From: Saccharothrix tamanrassetensis
Lineage (GTDB): Bacteria > Actinomycetota > Actinomycetes > Mycobacteriales > Pseudonocardiaceae
NCBI RefSeq assembly: GCF_014203665.1
Contig: NZ_JACHJN010000005.1
Coordinates: forward strand, 1-64,000
Length of the DNA: 64,000 bases
Reading direction: 5' to 3'
In this document: positions 1 to 8,460 of the stretch, piece by piece
Position numbering within the stretch: the stretch's first letter is position 1
How the letters are laid out: every line of letters begins with the position of its first letter
The notes under the pieces: generated by a model
Database searches by the model: none
Told to the model about the DNA's origin: nothing
The model's input: the letters and a program-made list of their open reading frames with translations, nothing else
Translations under genes and position numbers: made by a program

Positions 1-92
1 ACCCGGTCCCATTCCGAACCCGGTAGTTAAGCCTTCCAGCGCCGATGGTACTGCACTCGTGAGGGTGTGGGAGAGTAGGACGCCGCCGAACA
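1..92 (+). rRNA. rrf: 5S ribosomal RNA, 3' part
   Basis: The first 92 bases read as the 3' three quarters of a 5S rRNA, with the conserved CCATTCCGAACCCGG block, the GCCGATGGTACTGC block and the GGGAGAGTAGGACGCCGCC closing strand. The 5' end lies outside the window, so this is the last gene of an rRNA operon that enters from the left. A strong terminator follows at once. Confidence 0.95.
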
Positions 93-98
93 TTCCTT

Positions 99-142
99 CC
101 CTCAGGGGGCACACGGATCCGTGTGCCCCCTGAGGGCTTTTT
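99..142 (+). terminator. rRNA operon terminator
   Basis: Bases 99-136 are a perfect 38-base palindrome (two 19-base arms meeting at GGATCC), followed by CTTTTT. This is a textbook intrinsic terminator placed 7 bases after the 5S rRNA. Confidence 0.93.
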
Positions 143-189
143 GCGTTGGTGGTGCTGCCTCCGGCTCGTGCACGGACTATTTTCTTGCC

Positions 190-1764
190 ATGCACCGCGA
201 GCACGACGACCCCAGAACGCTCCGCAGGTCCGGCGGGGACAGCGCCACGCCCGTCCCGGCCGACCTGGCGGCCAGCCCGTTCCGCGTGGACCGGGATCGG
301 GTGGCGAGTTCACCGTTCTTCGCCCGGCTCGGCGGTGTCACGCAGGTGGTGAGTTCCGCCGGCTCCGGGCTCCTGGTGCACAACCGGCTGACGCACAGCC
401 TGAAAGTCGCGCAAGCCGCGCGGGCCATCGCCGAGCGCCTCGGGTCTCGGCCGGAACTCGTCGGGGTGCTCGACAAGCTCGGCGGGTGCGATCCCGACGT
501 GGTCGAAGCGGCGTCCCTGGCGCACGACCTGGGCCACCCGCCGTTCGGGCACCTCGGCGAACAGGTGCTCGACCGCCTGGCCCGACACCGCTTCGGCCTG
601 TCCGACGGGTTCGAGGGCAACGCCCAGTCGTTCCGCATCGTCACCACCACGGACGTGCGTGGCCCGGCGGCGCTGGGCCTCGACCTCACCGTGGCGGTCC
701 GTGCGGCGATGCTCAAGTACCCGTGGACTCGGCTGTCCTACCCGCAGCCGCACCCGAGGGAGCTGGCCGCACCGCCGCGAGGAGCCGCCGAACCACCGGA
801 CGCGCCGGGCACGGGTTCGGCGAAGTTCTCCGCCTACGTGACCGAACTGGACGACCTGACTCAGGCCCGCGAGTTCTACGCCGGCCGGCTGGAGCCGTGG
901 CAGCAGACGGTGGAGGCGTCGGTCATGGATACCGCCGACGACATCGCCTACGCCATCCACGACCTGGAGGACTTCCACCGCGTCGGTGTGTTGCAGCACG
1001 CGACGGTGTCGGCCGAGTTGAACACCTGGCTCGACCACGCGATCGAGCTGGCCTCGTTGAGCGCCGTCGACCTGGCCGCGCAGGCACGCCGACCCGGCCG
1101 TTCGCTGGAGGCGTTGCGTCGGAGGCTGCACGCGAAGGACTCGTGGGCGGTGGACGACGATGCGTTCGCCCAAGCCGTCGCGAAGGTGCGCGCGGAGCTG
1201 GTCGACGGGCTGCTGTCCGTGCCGTTCGACGGTTCGGTGGAAGCCGAGCAGGCGGTCGCGGCGTTCTCCGCCCGCTGGACGCGTCGGTTGGTGGACTCCG
1301 TCGGCGTGGTCGAGGAACCCACCACCCGGTCCGGGCACGTGGTGTTGGCCGTTCGGCAGTGGCACGAGGTGCAGGTGCTGAAGTTCGTGCATCGCAGGTT
1401 CGTGCTGCTGCGTCCCGACCTGGCGTTGCACCAGCGGGGCCAAGCCCGGCTGTTGACCGCGTTGGTGGAGGCGTTGGAGCAGTGGGTGACCGACCGGCAC
1501 GAGGCTGATCGGCTGCCGCGTCGGCTGCACGACCTGGTTGAGCTCGCCGGCGCCGAGTACGCGTCGTTGGCCCGCACCGATCCGGCGGCACTGGTCGGAG
1601 CGACGGGGGAGACCCCGTCCGGACCGGACGCGGTGCAAGGTCTGGCGCGTGGCCGGGCGGTGGTGGACTTCATCGCTTCGCTGACCGACAACCAGGCCGC
1701 CGCGCTGCTCGACGCACTGTCCGGACGCACCGGTCAGCTGTGGACAGATGCTTTTGTACTGTGA
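190..1764 (+). CDS. dgt: dGTPase-like HD-domain triphosphohydrolase
   Basis: A 524-residue protein of the deoxyguanosinetriphosphate triphosphohydrolase-like family, which hydrolyses dNTPs to deoxynucleosides and triphosphate. The HD-superfamily metal site is visible: NRLTHSLKV near residue 75, then LAHDLGHPPFGHLGEQ with the HD pair at about residues 112-113, and SVMDTADDIAYAIHDLEDF near 245. The reading frame is open from base 121 but that part overlaps the rRNA terminator, so the ATG at 190 is chosen. The length suits actinobacterial homologues, which are often annotated dgt. Substrate preference cannot be read from sequence. It is the first gene after the rRNA operon. Confidence 0.9.
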   Translation: MHREHDDPRTLRRSGGDSATPVPADLAASPFRVDRDRVASSPFFARLGGVTQVVSSAGSGLLVHNRLTHSLKVAQAARAIAERLGSRPELVGVLDKLGGCDPDVVEAASLAHDLGHPPFGHLGEQVLDRLARHRFGLSDGFEGNAQSFRIVTTTDVRGPAALGLDLTVAVRAAMLKYPWTRLSYPQPHPRELAAPPRGAAEPPDAPGTGSAKFSAYVTELDDLTQAREFYAGRLEPWQQTVEASVMDTADDIAYAIHDLEDFHRVGVLQHATVSAELNTWLDHAIELASLSAVDLAAQARRPGRSLEALRRRLHAKDSWAVDDDAFAQAVAKVRAELVDGLLSVPFDGSVEAEQAVAAFSARWTRRLVDSVGVVEEPTTRSGHVVLAVRQWHEVQVLKFVHRRFVLLRPDLALHQRGQARLLTALVEALEQWVTDRHEADRLPRRLHDLVELAGAEYASLARTDPAALVGATGETPSGPDAVQGLARGRAVVDFIASLTDNQAAALLDALSGRTGQLWTDAFVL

Positions 1765-1844
1765 ATTGTGATGGTTCCTACCGTCTGGGAAGTAGGCCGA
1801 ACGGTGGCAGACGGTATCCGTCCGTGCGCAATACGTTGACCCCC

Positions 1845-1864
1845 CGATCGGAGACATCCGATCG
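1845..1864. promoter_or_regulatory. inverted repeat upstream of the S8 peptidase gene
   Basis: Perfect inverted repeat CGATCGGA-GACA-TCCGATCG. It abuts TTGACA at 1865-1870, which matches a -35 hexamer exactly, though no good -10 stands at the right distance. It could be an operator for the secreted peptidase gene that starts at 1910. The regulator is unknown. Confidence 0.4.
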
Positions 1865-1909
1865 TTGACACGCGTGCGTCGGGGGCACGCTCAACGTTGG
1901 GGGACGCCT

Positions 1910-4711
1910 GTGCGCTCACCGATTCGCCGATCCCGAAGAAACTCCGTGCTCGCGGCCGGCGCCGCCGTTCTGCTCACCCTGCTCGGCTCCGTCACGCCCG
2001 CTTCCGCCGACCCCACGAAGACCTCGAAGGGTGTCCAGGACAGGACTGCCGCCCAGATCGCGGCGTTGCAGGACATCAAGAAGTCCGTCACCCCCGCCGA
2101 GTCCAAGCTGGACAGCGCGCTGGTCGTGGAAGAGCGCCGGCGCTCCAACGCGACCACGTTCAACAAGCTCCCGGCGCTCCAGACCGGGGTGAAGGTCCAA
2201 AACGGAAACACCGTCGTGGTGGACATCCGCGCTCACCACGTCACCGACGAACTCGTCACCGCGGTCCGCAACGCCGGTGGTGCGATCCGGTCGGTCTCCA
2301 CCGAAGGCAAGACCGTGCGCGCGCAGGTGCCGCTCTGGACGTTGAGCAGGCTCGCCGCCCGGCGTGACGTCCGTCGCGTGGAGACGGCCGTCGAGTACAA
2401 GTCGTTCCACCAGCAGGACCGGGCGGGTCGGGATGCCAAGGCGCCGTCGAAGGAGGACAAGGCCAAGGAGGTCGAGGCCCGCACCCTCGCGGCGCTGACC
2501 GGTACCAAGGCCGCCGCCCCGAAGGTCGGCGAAGGCGACCGGGCGCACGCGGCCGACACCGCACGGCAGACGCATCGGGTCACCGGCACCGGAGTGAAGC
2601 TGTGCGCGCTGTCCAACGGCGTGGCCTCGCTGGGCGCGTCGCAGGCGGCGGGCGAGCTGCCGGCCGTGGAGATCCTGCCCAGTCAGGAGGGCTCGGGCGA
2701 CGAGGGCACCGCGCTGCTGGAGATCCTCCACGACATCGCGCCCAACGCCGGCCTCGGCTTCGCGACCGCCGTCAACGGTGACGCCGGCTTCGCGGACAAC
2801 ATCCGGGGACTGCGCTTCCAGCTCGGCTGCGACGTGATCGTGGACGACATCCTCTACCTCAACGAGTCGCCGTTCCAGGACGGTGTCATCGCCCGCGCCG
2901 TGGACGCGGTCGTCGCCGACGGCGCGGTGTTCTTCTCGTCCGCCGGCAATGAGGGCAACGTCGCCGAAGGCACGTCCGGGCACTGGGAGGGTGACTTCGT
3001 CGACTCCGGCGTGGGCATCGGCAAGTTCGCCGGCACCGCGCACGACTTCGACCCCGACCCCGGCGCGAAGCAGGTGTTCAATCCGCTGTCGGACAGCTCG
3101 GGCAACGTGCCGGTGACGCTGTTCTGGTTTGACCCGCTGGCGTCGTCGTTCAACGACTACGACCTGTACGCGGCCAACGCGCAGGGCAACGTGGTGGCGT
3201 TCAGCCAGAACAACCAGGACGGCACCCAGGACCCGTACGAGCGGCTGAACACGCCCGCCGGCGGCCTCGGCCTGCGGTTGGCCGTGGTGAAGTTCCGCGG
3301 TGAGGACAAGTACATCTCGCTGTCGGCGCTCGGCGGCCGGTTCAAGGACTCGTCCGACGGGCTGAAGAAGTTCTCGACGCCCGGCGTGACCCGTGGTCAC
3401 TCGGCGGCCAAGGGCGCGATCAGCGTGGCAGCGGCACCGGCGAACAACCCGCTGCCCTACGACCTTGAGCCCGGCGACCCGGCGAACCCGCGTGGGCCGT
3501 ACCCCAATGCGTTCGACCGCACGCAGAAGCCCGAACGGTTCACCTCGGACGGTCCGCGCCGGGTGTTCTTCGCTCCCGACGGCACCCCGAGCCCCGAGGT
3601 GCGGCAGAAGCCGGACCTGACCGCCGCCGACGGCGTGCAGACCAGCGTGACCGGCTTCAACCCGTTCTTCGGGACCTCGGCGTCCGCGCCGAACGCGGCG
3701 GCCATCGCGGGCCTGATCCTGTCCGGCAACCCCACTCTCACCCCGGCAGAGGTGCGGGAGGCGCTCACCACGACCGCTCTGGACATCGCGGAGACGGGCG
3801 TGGACAACCGGACCGGCGCGGGCATCGTGCGCGCCGACCTGGTGCTGGCCCACACGGGTGCGTCACCGCAGCCACTCGCCCGCGCGCAGAAGCCTTCGGT
3901 GGTCAACGACAGCGACGGCAGCCAGTACCTCAAGCCGGGCACCACCGCGACCGTGACCGTGCCGGTGCTCAACACCGGTGACGGCCTGGCGGCGTCGACC
4001 AGCCTCGTGCTGACCTCGGCGACGGCGGGCGTGACCATCGCGCCCCGGTCGAAGTACTACGGCAACGTGGAGGTCGGCCAGACGGTGACCAATACGTTCA
4101 AGGTGACCGTGCCCGCGTCCGCGCCGGTCGGTCAGCCGGTGCGGTTGGACGCGCGGGTGACCTACGCGGGCACGCTGTCGCCGACGACCAGCACGTTCCA
4201 GATCCCCGTGGGTGAGCCGTCCCGTGAGGCCAAGCACTTCGCCTATGGCGGGCCGGTCGTGGCCATCCCGGACAACGACACGGTCGGTATCGCGGTGCCG
4301 ATCGAGGTCAGCGGGGTCGGGCGCGGATCGAAGATCACGTTCTCGATCGACGGCGCGACGTGCAGCGCGGCCGACGGCGCCACGACGGTCGGCATCGACC
4401 ACACCTTCGTCGGTGACCTGGTCGGCACGCTGACCTCGCCTTCGGGCGCGACGGCGACCCTGTTCCAGCGCGTCGGCGGTACCGGCGCCAACCTGTGCCA
4501 GGTCGTGTTCGACGACTCCGCCGACCGCCCGTTCTCGTCGGTGACGTCGGCCAAGGCGCCGTTCACCGGCGGCTGGCGACCCATCGGGTCGCTGAACGCA
4601 CTGCTCACCGAACCGGTCGACGGCACGTGGACGTTCAAGGTCGTCGACTCCGTCGTCTCCGACCGCGGTTCGATCCGCGCCGTGTCGCTGCACATCAACG
4701 GCTACATCTGA
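1910..4711 (+). CDS. secreted S8-like (subtilase) peptidase with C-terminal P domain
   Basis: A 933-residue exported protein. The GTG at 1910 is preferred to an upstream TTG at 1865 because GGGGGA stands 6 bases ahead of it and it leaves a clean signal peptide (RRSRR, then a hydrophobic run, then ASA). A propeptide-like region fills roughly residues 30-220. The catalytic Ser lies in GTSASAPNAAAIAGL (about residue 589) and the oxyanion Asn in SSAGNEG (about 346). The usual Asp and His positions look replaced: LSNGVASLG where LSDG is common, and GDEGTALLEILHD where HGT is expected. A proprotein-convertase P domain with GDLVGTLTSPSGA and DGTWTFKVVD occupies about 785-933. It may be a diverged or inactive subtilase; substrate unknown. 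Confidence 0.85.
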   Translation: MRSPIRRSRRNSVLAAGAAVLLTLLGSVTPASADPTKTSKGVQDRTAAQIAALQDIKKSVTPAESKLDSALVVEERRRSNATTFNKLPALQTGVKVQNGNTVVVDIRAHHVTDELVTAVRNAGGAIRSVSTEGKTVRAQVPLWTLSRLAARRDVRRVETAVEYKSFHQQDRAGRDAKAPSKEDKAKEVEARTLAALTGTKAAAPKVGEGDRAHAADTARQTHRVTGTGVKLCALSNGVASLGASQAAGELPAVEILPSQEGSGDEGTALLEILHDIAPNAGLGFATAVNGDAGFADNIRGLRFQLGCDVIVDDILYLNESPFQDGVIARAVDAVVADGAVFFSSAGNEGNVAEGTSGHWEGDFVDSGVGIGKFAGTAHDFDPDPGAKQVFNPLSDSSGNVPVTLFWFDPLASSFNDYDLYAANAQGNVVAFSQNNQDGTQDPYERLNTPAGGLGLRLAVVKFRGEDKYISLSALGGRFKDSSDGLKKFSTPGVTRGHSAAKGAISVAAAPANNPLPYDLEPGDPANPRGPYPNAFDRTQKPERFTSDGPRRVFFAPDGTPSPEVRQKPDLTAADGVQTSVTGFNPFFGTSASAPNAAAIAGLILSGNPTLTPAEVREALTTTALDIAETGVDNRTGAGIVRADLVLAHTGASPQPLARAQKPSVVNDSDGSQYLKPGTTATVTVPVLNTGDGLAASTSLVLTSATAGVTIAPRSKYYGNVEVGQTVTNTFKVTVPASAPVGQPVRLDARVTYAGTLSPTTSTFQIPVGEPSREAKHFAYGGPVVAIPDNDTVGIAVPIEVSGVGRGSKITFSIDGATCSAADGATTVGIDHTFVGDLVGTLTSPSGATATLFQRVGGTGANLCQVVFDDSADRPFSSVTSAKAPFTGGWRPIGSLNALLTEPVDGTWTFKVVDSVVSDRGSIRAVSLHINGYI

Positions 4712-4717
4712 TCGAGG

Positions 4718-4749
4718 GGTTCCGGCCGGGTCACGACCCGGCCGGAACC
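4718..4749. terminator. hairpin terminator after the S8 peptidase gene
   Basis: A 14-base-pair perfect stem (arms 4718-4731 and 4736-4749) with loop CACG, 6 bases after the stop codon. No U-run follows, as is usual in high-GC actinomycetes. Confidence 0.75.
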
Positions 4750-4794
4750 GACCGTTCCCAAGCGGCAGGCCTGATCCGGTCGCGATCCGTCCGA

Positions 4795-4828
4795 AATGAC
4801 AACGGCCCTCGAATGACAACGGCCCTCG
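4795..4828. repeat. 17-bp tandem duplication
   Basis: AATGACAACGGCCCTCG occurs twice head to tail (4795-4811 and 4812-4828). The second copy forms the left arm of the hairpin at 4819-4850, so the duplication has copied one arm of a terminator. Confidence 0.85.
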
Positions 4829-4850
4829 GGGAGGAATCCCCAAGGGCCGT
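4819..4850 (-). terminator. hairpin at the 3' end of the XRE regulator gene
   Basis: Arms 4819-4831 and 4838-4850 pair over 13 positions with one mismatch (loop AGGAAT). It lies 57 bases beyond the minus-strand stop at 4907 and could serve transcripts from both sides. Confidence 0.6.
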
Positions 4851-4906
4851 CACTTCGGTCTGCTACCCGGAATCGCGCTGGTCACCGGGCCGTCATGGGC
4901 TGACGG

Positions 4907-5884
4907 CTACTTCGGCCACTCCCAGCGGATGCCGAACACACCCGGTCCGAACCCCAGCGCCACCGCGTGCACGCCGCCGGCGTTGTCCAGCGCCAGGTTG
5001 CGCCGTCGCGACGGCGTGTCGTCCCCGGCGGGCACGCTGAACTGCTGGCAGCGCGACGGCAGGTAGGACGGGTCGAACCGCACCTCGATCACGTACTCCC
5101 GCACCGGAAGTCGGAACTTGCGGGCGAACGTGTTGTTGCCGGCCGGGTAGTGCCCCTCGGCGAACAGCAGTTCGTACTCCATGATGATGGTCTCGCCCCT
5201 GGCCAGGGGCCGGTCGAACATCAGTTCCGCGGCCATGATGTTCGCGTCGGTGTCCTCGACGACCCGGCCCAGGTGGCAGTTGCGCAGGTTGACGACCTCC
5301 GGGAGGACGTCGGACTCCTCGGTCTCGAACACCAGCGCCCAGCGGTCCGGGCCGTCCTGCTCGGCACGGAGGATCTGCCGCACCCACGCCGAGCGCTGGC
5401 CGCCATCGGCCGCGATCTCGATGCGGTCGTGCTGGCTGATCCGGCCGAGCTTGACGTCGGACGACGTGTCGACCTTCGTGAGCAGGTTCGCGACCCGCTC
5501 GCGGCGCGCCCACAGCGCGTCGATCGGCATCATCGTCGTGGGACGCGAACGCCTGCCGCGCGGCCTCGGTGGGCCGAGCAGCGCGGACAGACCCGCCTGC
5601 GGCACGCCGAGCACGGTTTCCAAATGGCGCAACGCCTCCAGCGACTCCGGTCGCTCCGGTCGGCGTCGGCCGGACTGCCAGTAGCTCAGCGTCGCGACGC
5701 TGATGGTGACCCCGCGCAGAGCGAGCCGGTGTTGGATGCGGTCGAGACTGAGCCTGCTGGCTTTGATCGCGGCTCTCAGCGCCTCGGGGAATGGTCCCGT
5801 GGTCAGGAGCTGCGCAAGACTGCCGTGTCCCGCCGAGTCGAGTTCGTCGACGGACAGGTTGGGTCGACCGGCAGCGTTGGTCAT
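4907..5884 (-). CDS. XRE-type helix-turn-helix regulator with C-terminal ligand-like domain
   Basis: 325 residues. The N-terminal part (about residues 30-100) has the cro/C1 pattern: ALRAAIKASRLSLDRIQHRL, then SVATLSYWQSGRRRPERPES, which fits a recognition helix followed by the typical SG-RRP stretch. A basic linker (RPRGRRSRP) leads to a C-terminal domain of about 200 residues rich in beta-strand pattern that I do not recognise. It begins at an ATG with GGGGAG ahead. It stands alone between a terminator and a divergent gene. It is probably a DNA-binding sensor; ligand and targets are unknown. Confidence 0.75.
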   Translation of the reverse strand: MTNAAGRPNLSVDELDSAGHGSLAQLLTTGPFPEALRAAIKASRLSLDRIQHRLALRGVTISVATLSYWQSGRRRPERPESLEALRHLETVLGVPQAGLSALLGPPRPRGRRSRPTTMMPIDALWARRERVANLLTKVDTSSDVKLGRISQHDRIEIAADGGQRSAWVRQILRAEQDGPDRWALVFETEESDVLPEVVNLRNCHLGRVVEDTDANIMAAELMFDRPLARGETIIMEYELLFAEGHYPAGNNTFARKFRLPVREYVIEVRFDPSYLPSRCQQFSVPAGDDTPSRRRNLALDNAGGVHAVALGFGPGVFGIRWEWPK

Positions 5885-6120
5885 TGTGACTCCCCGCTGT
5901 CATTAGATCACGCCCCAGTGACCCTACCCGCCAACGCAGTGCGGTGGTGCCGTCCAGGTGGAGTCAATGGTTGGGCCGTATGGGTTACGAGTTCACTGGG
6001 ATGGCGCTAGTTCTGTCAAGTGGTGATTGCCCTTGCTTCGGTTCCTGTAAACCCGCCGGTAACATTGTGCACGAGGTGTCGGAGGAGGGGTAGTAACCCC
6101 TTCGGTATCCGCGCGGGGTT

Positions 6121-6786
6121 ATGGGGCTGCCCAACGGCCGTGCGATGACCGCCATCAAGGCCACTGCGGACCAATGGCGTCATGTGATCGATTGGCCCTA
6201 CTGTGTGCCGGTGACCGCCGCCCAGGACCTCGTACCCATGCCGGAGGACCCGCTGACCGAGGTGGCCGCGGCGGTGCTGGGAGCCGGCAGGCACCAGGTG
6301 CTGGACCTCCTCGACGTGATCACGAATCCCACACCTCACCCGGTCGACGTAGTGCGGGCGGGTGACGACCTGCTGCCGAGACTGGCCCACGAGGACGCCC
6401 TGCCCCACGCCCTGCGCCTTGCCCGAGCGGCCTTGCGCCCCGGCGGGCTCCTCGTGGCGGCCGTCCCCGAGTTGGACAAGCTCAGCCTCCTACGCCCCAC
6501 CGCACCGCCACCGAAGGTCTCCGGCCGGGGCAAAGACCGCCAGGTGACGGTCCAGTTGTGGGACTGGTCGCCAGACGGCGAGTCGTACGCCCTGGAGGTC
6601 GTCCAGCTGGTCCGAGGCGAGACGACCTGGGAGGTGGCGAACACCGTCGCCACCCGCCACCGGGTGCTCTCCCCGGAACGGATCTCCGACGAACTGGCGG
6701 TAGCCGGCTTCAGCGCGATCCAACGCCTCTCACCCGCCGAGTGCGGCCACCCCTTCCCGGTGTGGGTAGCCGTGGCCCCGGCATGA
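6121..6786 (+). CDS. SAM-dependent methyltransferase-like protein
   Basis: 221 residues. The middle part ALPHALRLARAALRPGGLLVAAVPE (quoted in parts: ALRLARAALRPGGLLVA) has the look of post-motif III of class I SAM methyltransferases, and the C-terminal LSPERISDELAVAGF resembles their closing helix. The glycine-rich SAM-binding loop is weak (VLGAGRHQ), so catalytic activity is uncertain. An ATG at 6145 is a shorter alternative start. It sits 10 bases ahead of the acVLRF1 gene and is probably co-transcribed with it. Confidence 0.55.
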   Translation: MGLPNGRAMTAIKATADQWRHVIDWPYCVPVTAAQDLVPMPEDPLTEVAAAVLGAGRHQVLDLLDVITNPTPHPVDVVRAGDDLLPRLAHEDALPHALRLARAALRPGGLLVAAVPELDKLSLLRPTAPPPKVSGRGKDRQVTVQLWDWSPDGESYALEVVQLVRGETTWEVANTVATRHRVLSPERISDELAVAGFSAIQRLSPAECGHPFPVWVAVAPA

Positions 6787-6796
6787 CACCCCGGCC

Positions 6797-7462
6797 ATGA
6801 CCAAGATCCGCCCCGTAGCCGGCGGCGGCAGGGCGGTGGAGGTAGCGCCCGAACGCCTGTCCGGCTGGTTCACCCGCTTCGCCACCCGCCACAACGGCAT
6901 AGCGACAACCCGAACCACCCCCTCCCAAGTCGTAGTCACAGCCAGTGACGGTGCCACCGCAGAGGTGACAGCAGCCTTCGGAGAATTCACCCCCACGGGT
7001 GAGGTCGTTGGCCTTGCCATCGAGCCGCTGCTGGCCAACGCCACAGCATCCCGCCGCCTCGGCCTGCTCCTGGTCCGCCTGGGCGGGCACAGCATCGGCA
7101 TAGCCCAAGACGGCACAGTGCTGGTCTCCACCACGGACAGCCGCCAAGTCCACGGCCGCAACAAAGCCGGCGGCTGGTCCCAACAACGCTTCGCCCGCCG
7201 CCGTGAAGGCCAGGCGAGAGTCGCCCTGCAGGCTGCCGCCGACGACGCGGCCAGGGTCCTGCTCCCACACCTGTCAGAGCTGGACGCAATAGTGGTGGGC
7301 GGCGACAAACAGGCCCTGGACACCCTCAAAGTCGACCGCCGCCTGGCTCCGATCTTCGCCCAAGCCTCCCGCCGCGTCCTCGACGTCCCCGAACCCAGAC
7401 GAGCAGTACTGGACGAAGCCGCCCAACGCGCCCGAGCCGTAGAGATAGTCGTGCGCGACTAG
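6797..7462 (+). CDS. acVLRF1-type peptidyl-tRNA hydrolase (Vms1/eRF1-like release factor)
   Basis: 221 residues matching the actinobacterial VLRF1 family of Vms1-like release factors, thought to cut nascent chains from tRNA on stalled large ribosomal subunits. The hallmark is the loop AGGWSQQRFARRREGQAR near residues 124-141, which takes the place of the eRF1 GGQ loop and carries a conserved Gln, preceded by TTDSRQVHGRN and followed by LDAIVVGGDK. The ATG at 6797 follows the previous stop by 10 bases. Family assignment is from recognition of these motifs. The catalytic role here is inference from the family. Confidence 0.75.
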   Translation: MTKIRPVAGGGRAVEVAPERLSGWFTRFATRHNGIATTRTTPSQVVVTASDGATAEVTAAFGEFTPTGEVVGLAIEPLLANATASRRLGLLLVRLGGHSIGIAQDGTVLVSTTDSRQVHGRNKAGGWSQQRFARRREGQARVALQAAADDAARVLLPHLSELDAIVVGGDKQALDTLKVDRRLAPIFAQASRRVLDVPEPRRAVLDEAAQRARAVEIVVRD

Positions 7463-7788
7463 CGCACACACCCGACCACGGCTGTCGTCACTCCCCCCTG
7501 GCTACAACTCCCGCACCCCCGGAAGCCGACTCCTCCGGGCTGCTGTTCCACCGCCTACACCCACAGCACGGTCACGCCCGCCTCATCAACGCCCGTCCGT
7601 TGACCTCCGTCCGTCGACCGGCGTCAGCAAATCTCCTTTCTGTCACCCCCGTCCTTCTGTCAACCGCTCGTTCACCAATCGCCCGTTCGTTAGCCGCCGC
7701 CGCAGCCCAGCCGCCGTCGCCGATCCAGTTGGCTGCTTCACCCCCCCGGCTGGCTGCTCCACCCCTGGCGGGCCCCGCACCCGGCTGT
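7463..7788. other. intergenic stretch without a supportable gene
   Basis: 326 bases between two convergent genes. They hold loose degenerate repeats of GTCCGTTGACC-like and CCCGTTCGTTAGCC-like words at 7597-7700. No credible start site, RNA gene or clean terminator is seen. Open frames here have no ribosome-binding site or known motif. Confidence 0.6.
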
Positions 7789-8418
7789 TCAGAAGGTCTT
7801 CGCGGCCTCCCGGGCGGCAGCCAGCGCGGTCTGGCGCGAGTCTTCGACGTCTCCGGTCAGCGTCGGGTGGTGGCGAATCCGAGTCACGTCTGTGACGCCT
7901 GTCCAGCGCAGCCAGTCGTCGAAGTAGGTGGACTGGAAGTCCGTGCCGAACGCCGGCCCGACGTCCGGCCCCCACACCGAACTCGTGTACACCACCGCCG
8001 CCCGCTTCCCCTGCCCCGCCAGCAGTGGCTGGTACCCCGTCTCGGCGTCGAGCCCGAACACCAGGCCCGGCTGGGACACCACATCCACGAACTGCTTCAA
8101 CACGTACGGGATGCCCGAGTTCCACATCGGCACGCTGAACAGCAACCGGTCCGCGCCCACGAACCGCTGGACCGCCGCCAGCACACCGCGCCAGGCCTCG
8201 GCCTCCTCGCCCACCGGCTCGAGACCCCGGATCACCGCCATCTTCGCCCCGGTCGCGGCCGGTCCGAAGGCGGGCAGCGAGCCGTCCCACAGGTCCCAGT
8301 GTTCGACCTCGTCCTCGGGATGGCTCTCCCGGTACGCCTCGACGAACGCCGACGCGATGGCCAGCGACTCGGACGCCTCGGCTCGGGGCGAGGCGGACAC
8401 GTGCAAGAGCTTCGACAC
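7789..8418 (-). CDS. azoR: FMN-dependent NADH-azoreductase (AzoR family)
   Basis: 209 residues with a flavodoxin-like fold. It starts MSKLLHVSASPRAEASES, giving the phosphate-binding loop for FMN. The SVPMWNSGIPYVLKQFVDVV block that caps FMN and the YTSSVWGP segment are characteristic of AzoR, which reduces azo dyes and quinones in two-electron steps. It is divergent from a TetR gene with a 14-base palindrome in the 42-base gap, so it is probably repressed by that regulator and induced by electrophiles or quinones (inference). Confidence 0.9.
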   Translation of the reverse strand: MSKLLHVSASPRAEASESLAIASAFVEAYRESHPEDEVEHWDLWDGSLPAFGPAATGAKMAVIRGLEPVGEEAEAWRGVLAAVQRFVGADRLLFSVPMWNSGIPYVLKQFVDVVSQPGLVFGLDAETGYQPLLAGQGKRAAVVYTSSVWGPDVGPAFGTDFQSTYFDDWLRWTGVTDVTRIRHHPTLTGDVEDSRQTALAAAREAAKTF

Positions 8419-8442
8419 GGCGAGTTCCTTCCTGAGTCGAAT

Positions 8443-8456
8443 CGGACTAGAGTCCG
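8443..8456. promoter_or_regulatory. putative TetR operator between azoR and the TetR gene
   Basis: CGGACT-AG-AGTCCG is a perfect 6-2-6 inverted repeat in the short divergent gap, 4 bases ahead of the TetR start codon and 24 bases ahead of azoR. The position fits autorepression and control of azoR. Confidence 0.6.
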
Positions 8457-8460
8457 CTTC

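Noticed and set aside
7643..8290. Long open frames antisense to the azoreductase and in 7600-8460 upstream of the TetR gene.
   Set aside because: They are shadows of the GC-rich genes and would remove the divergent promoter.
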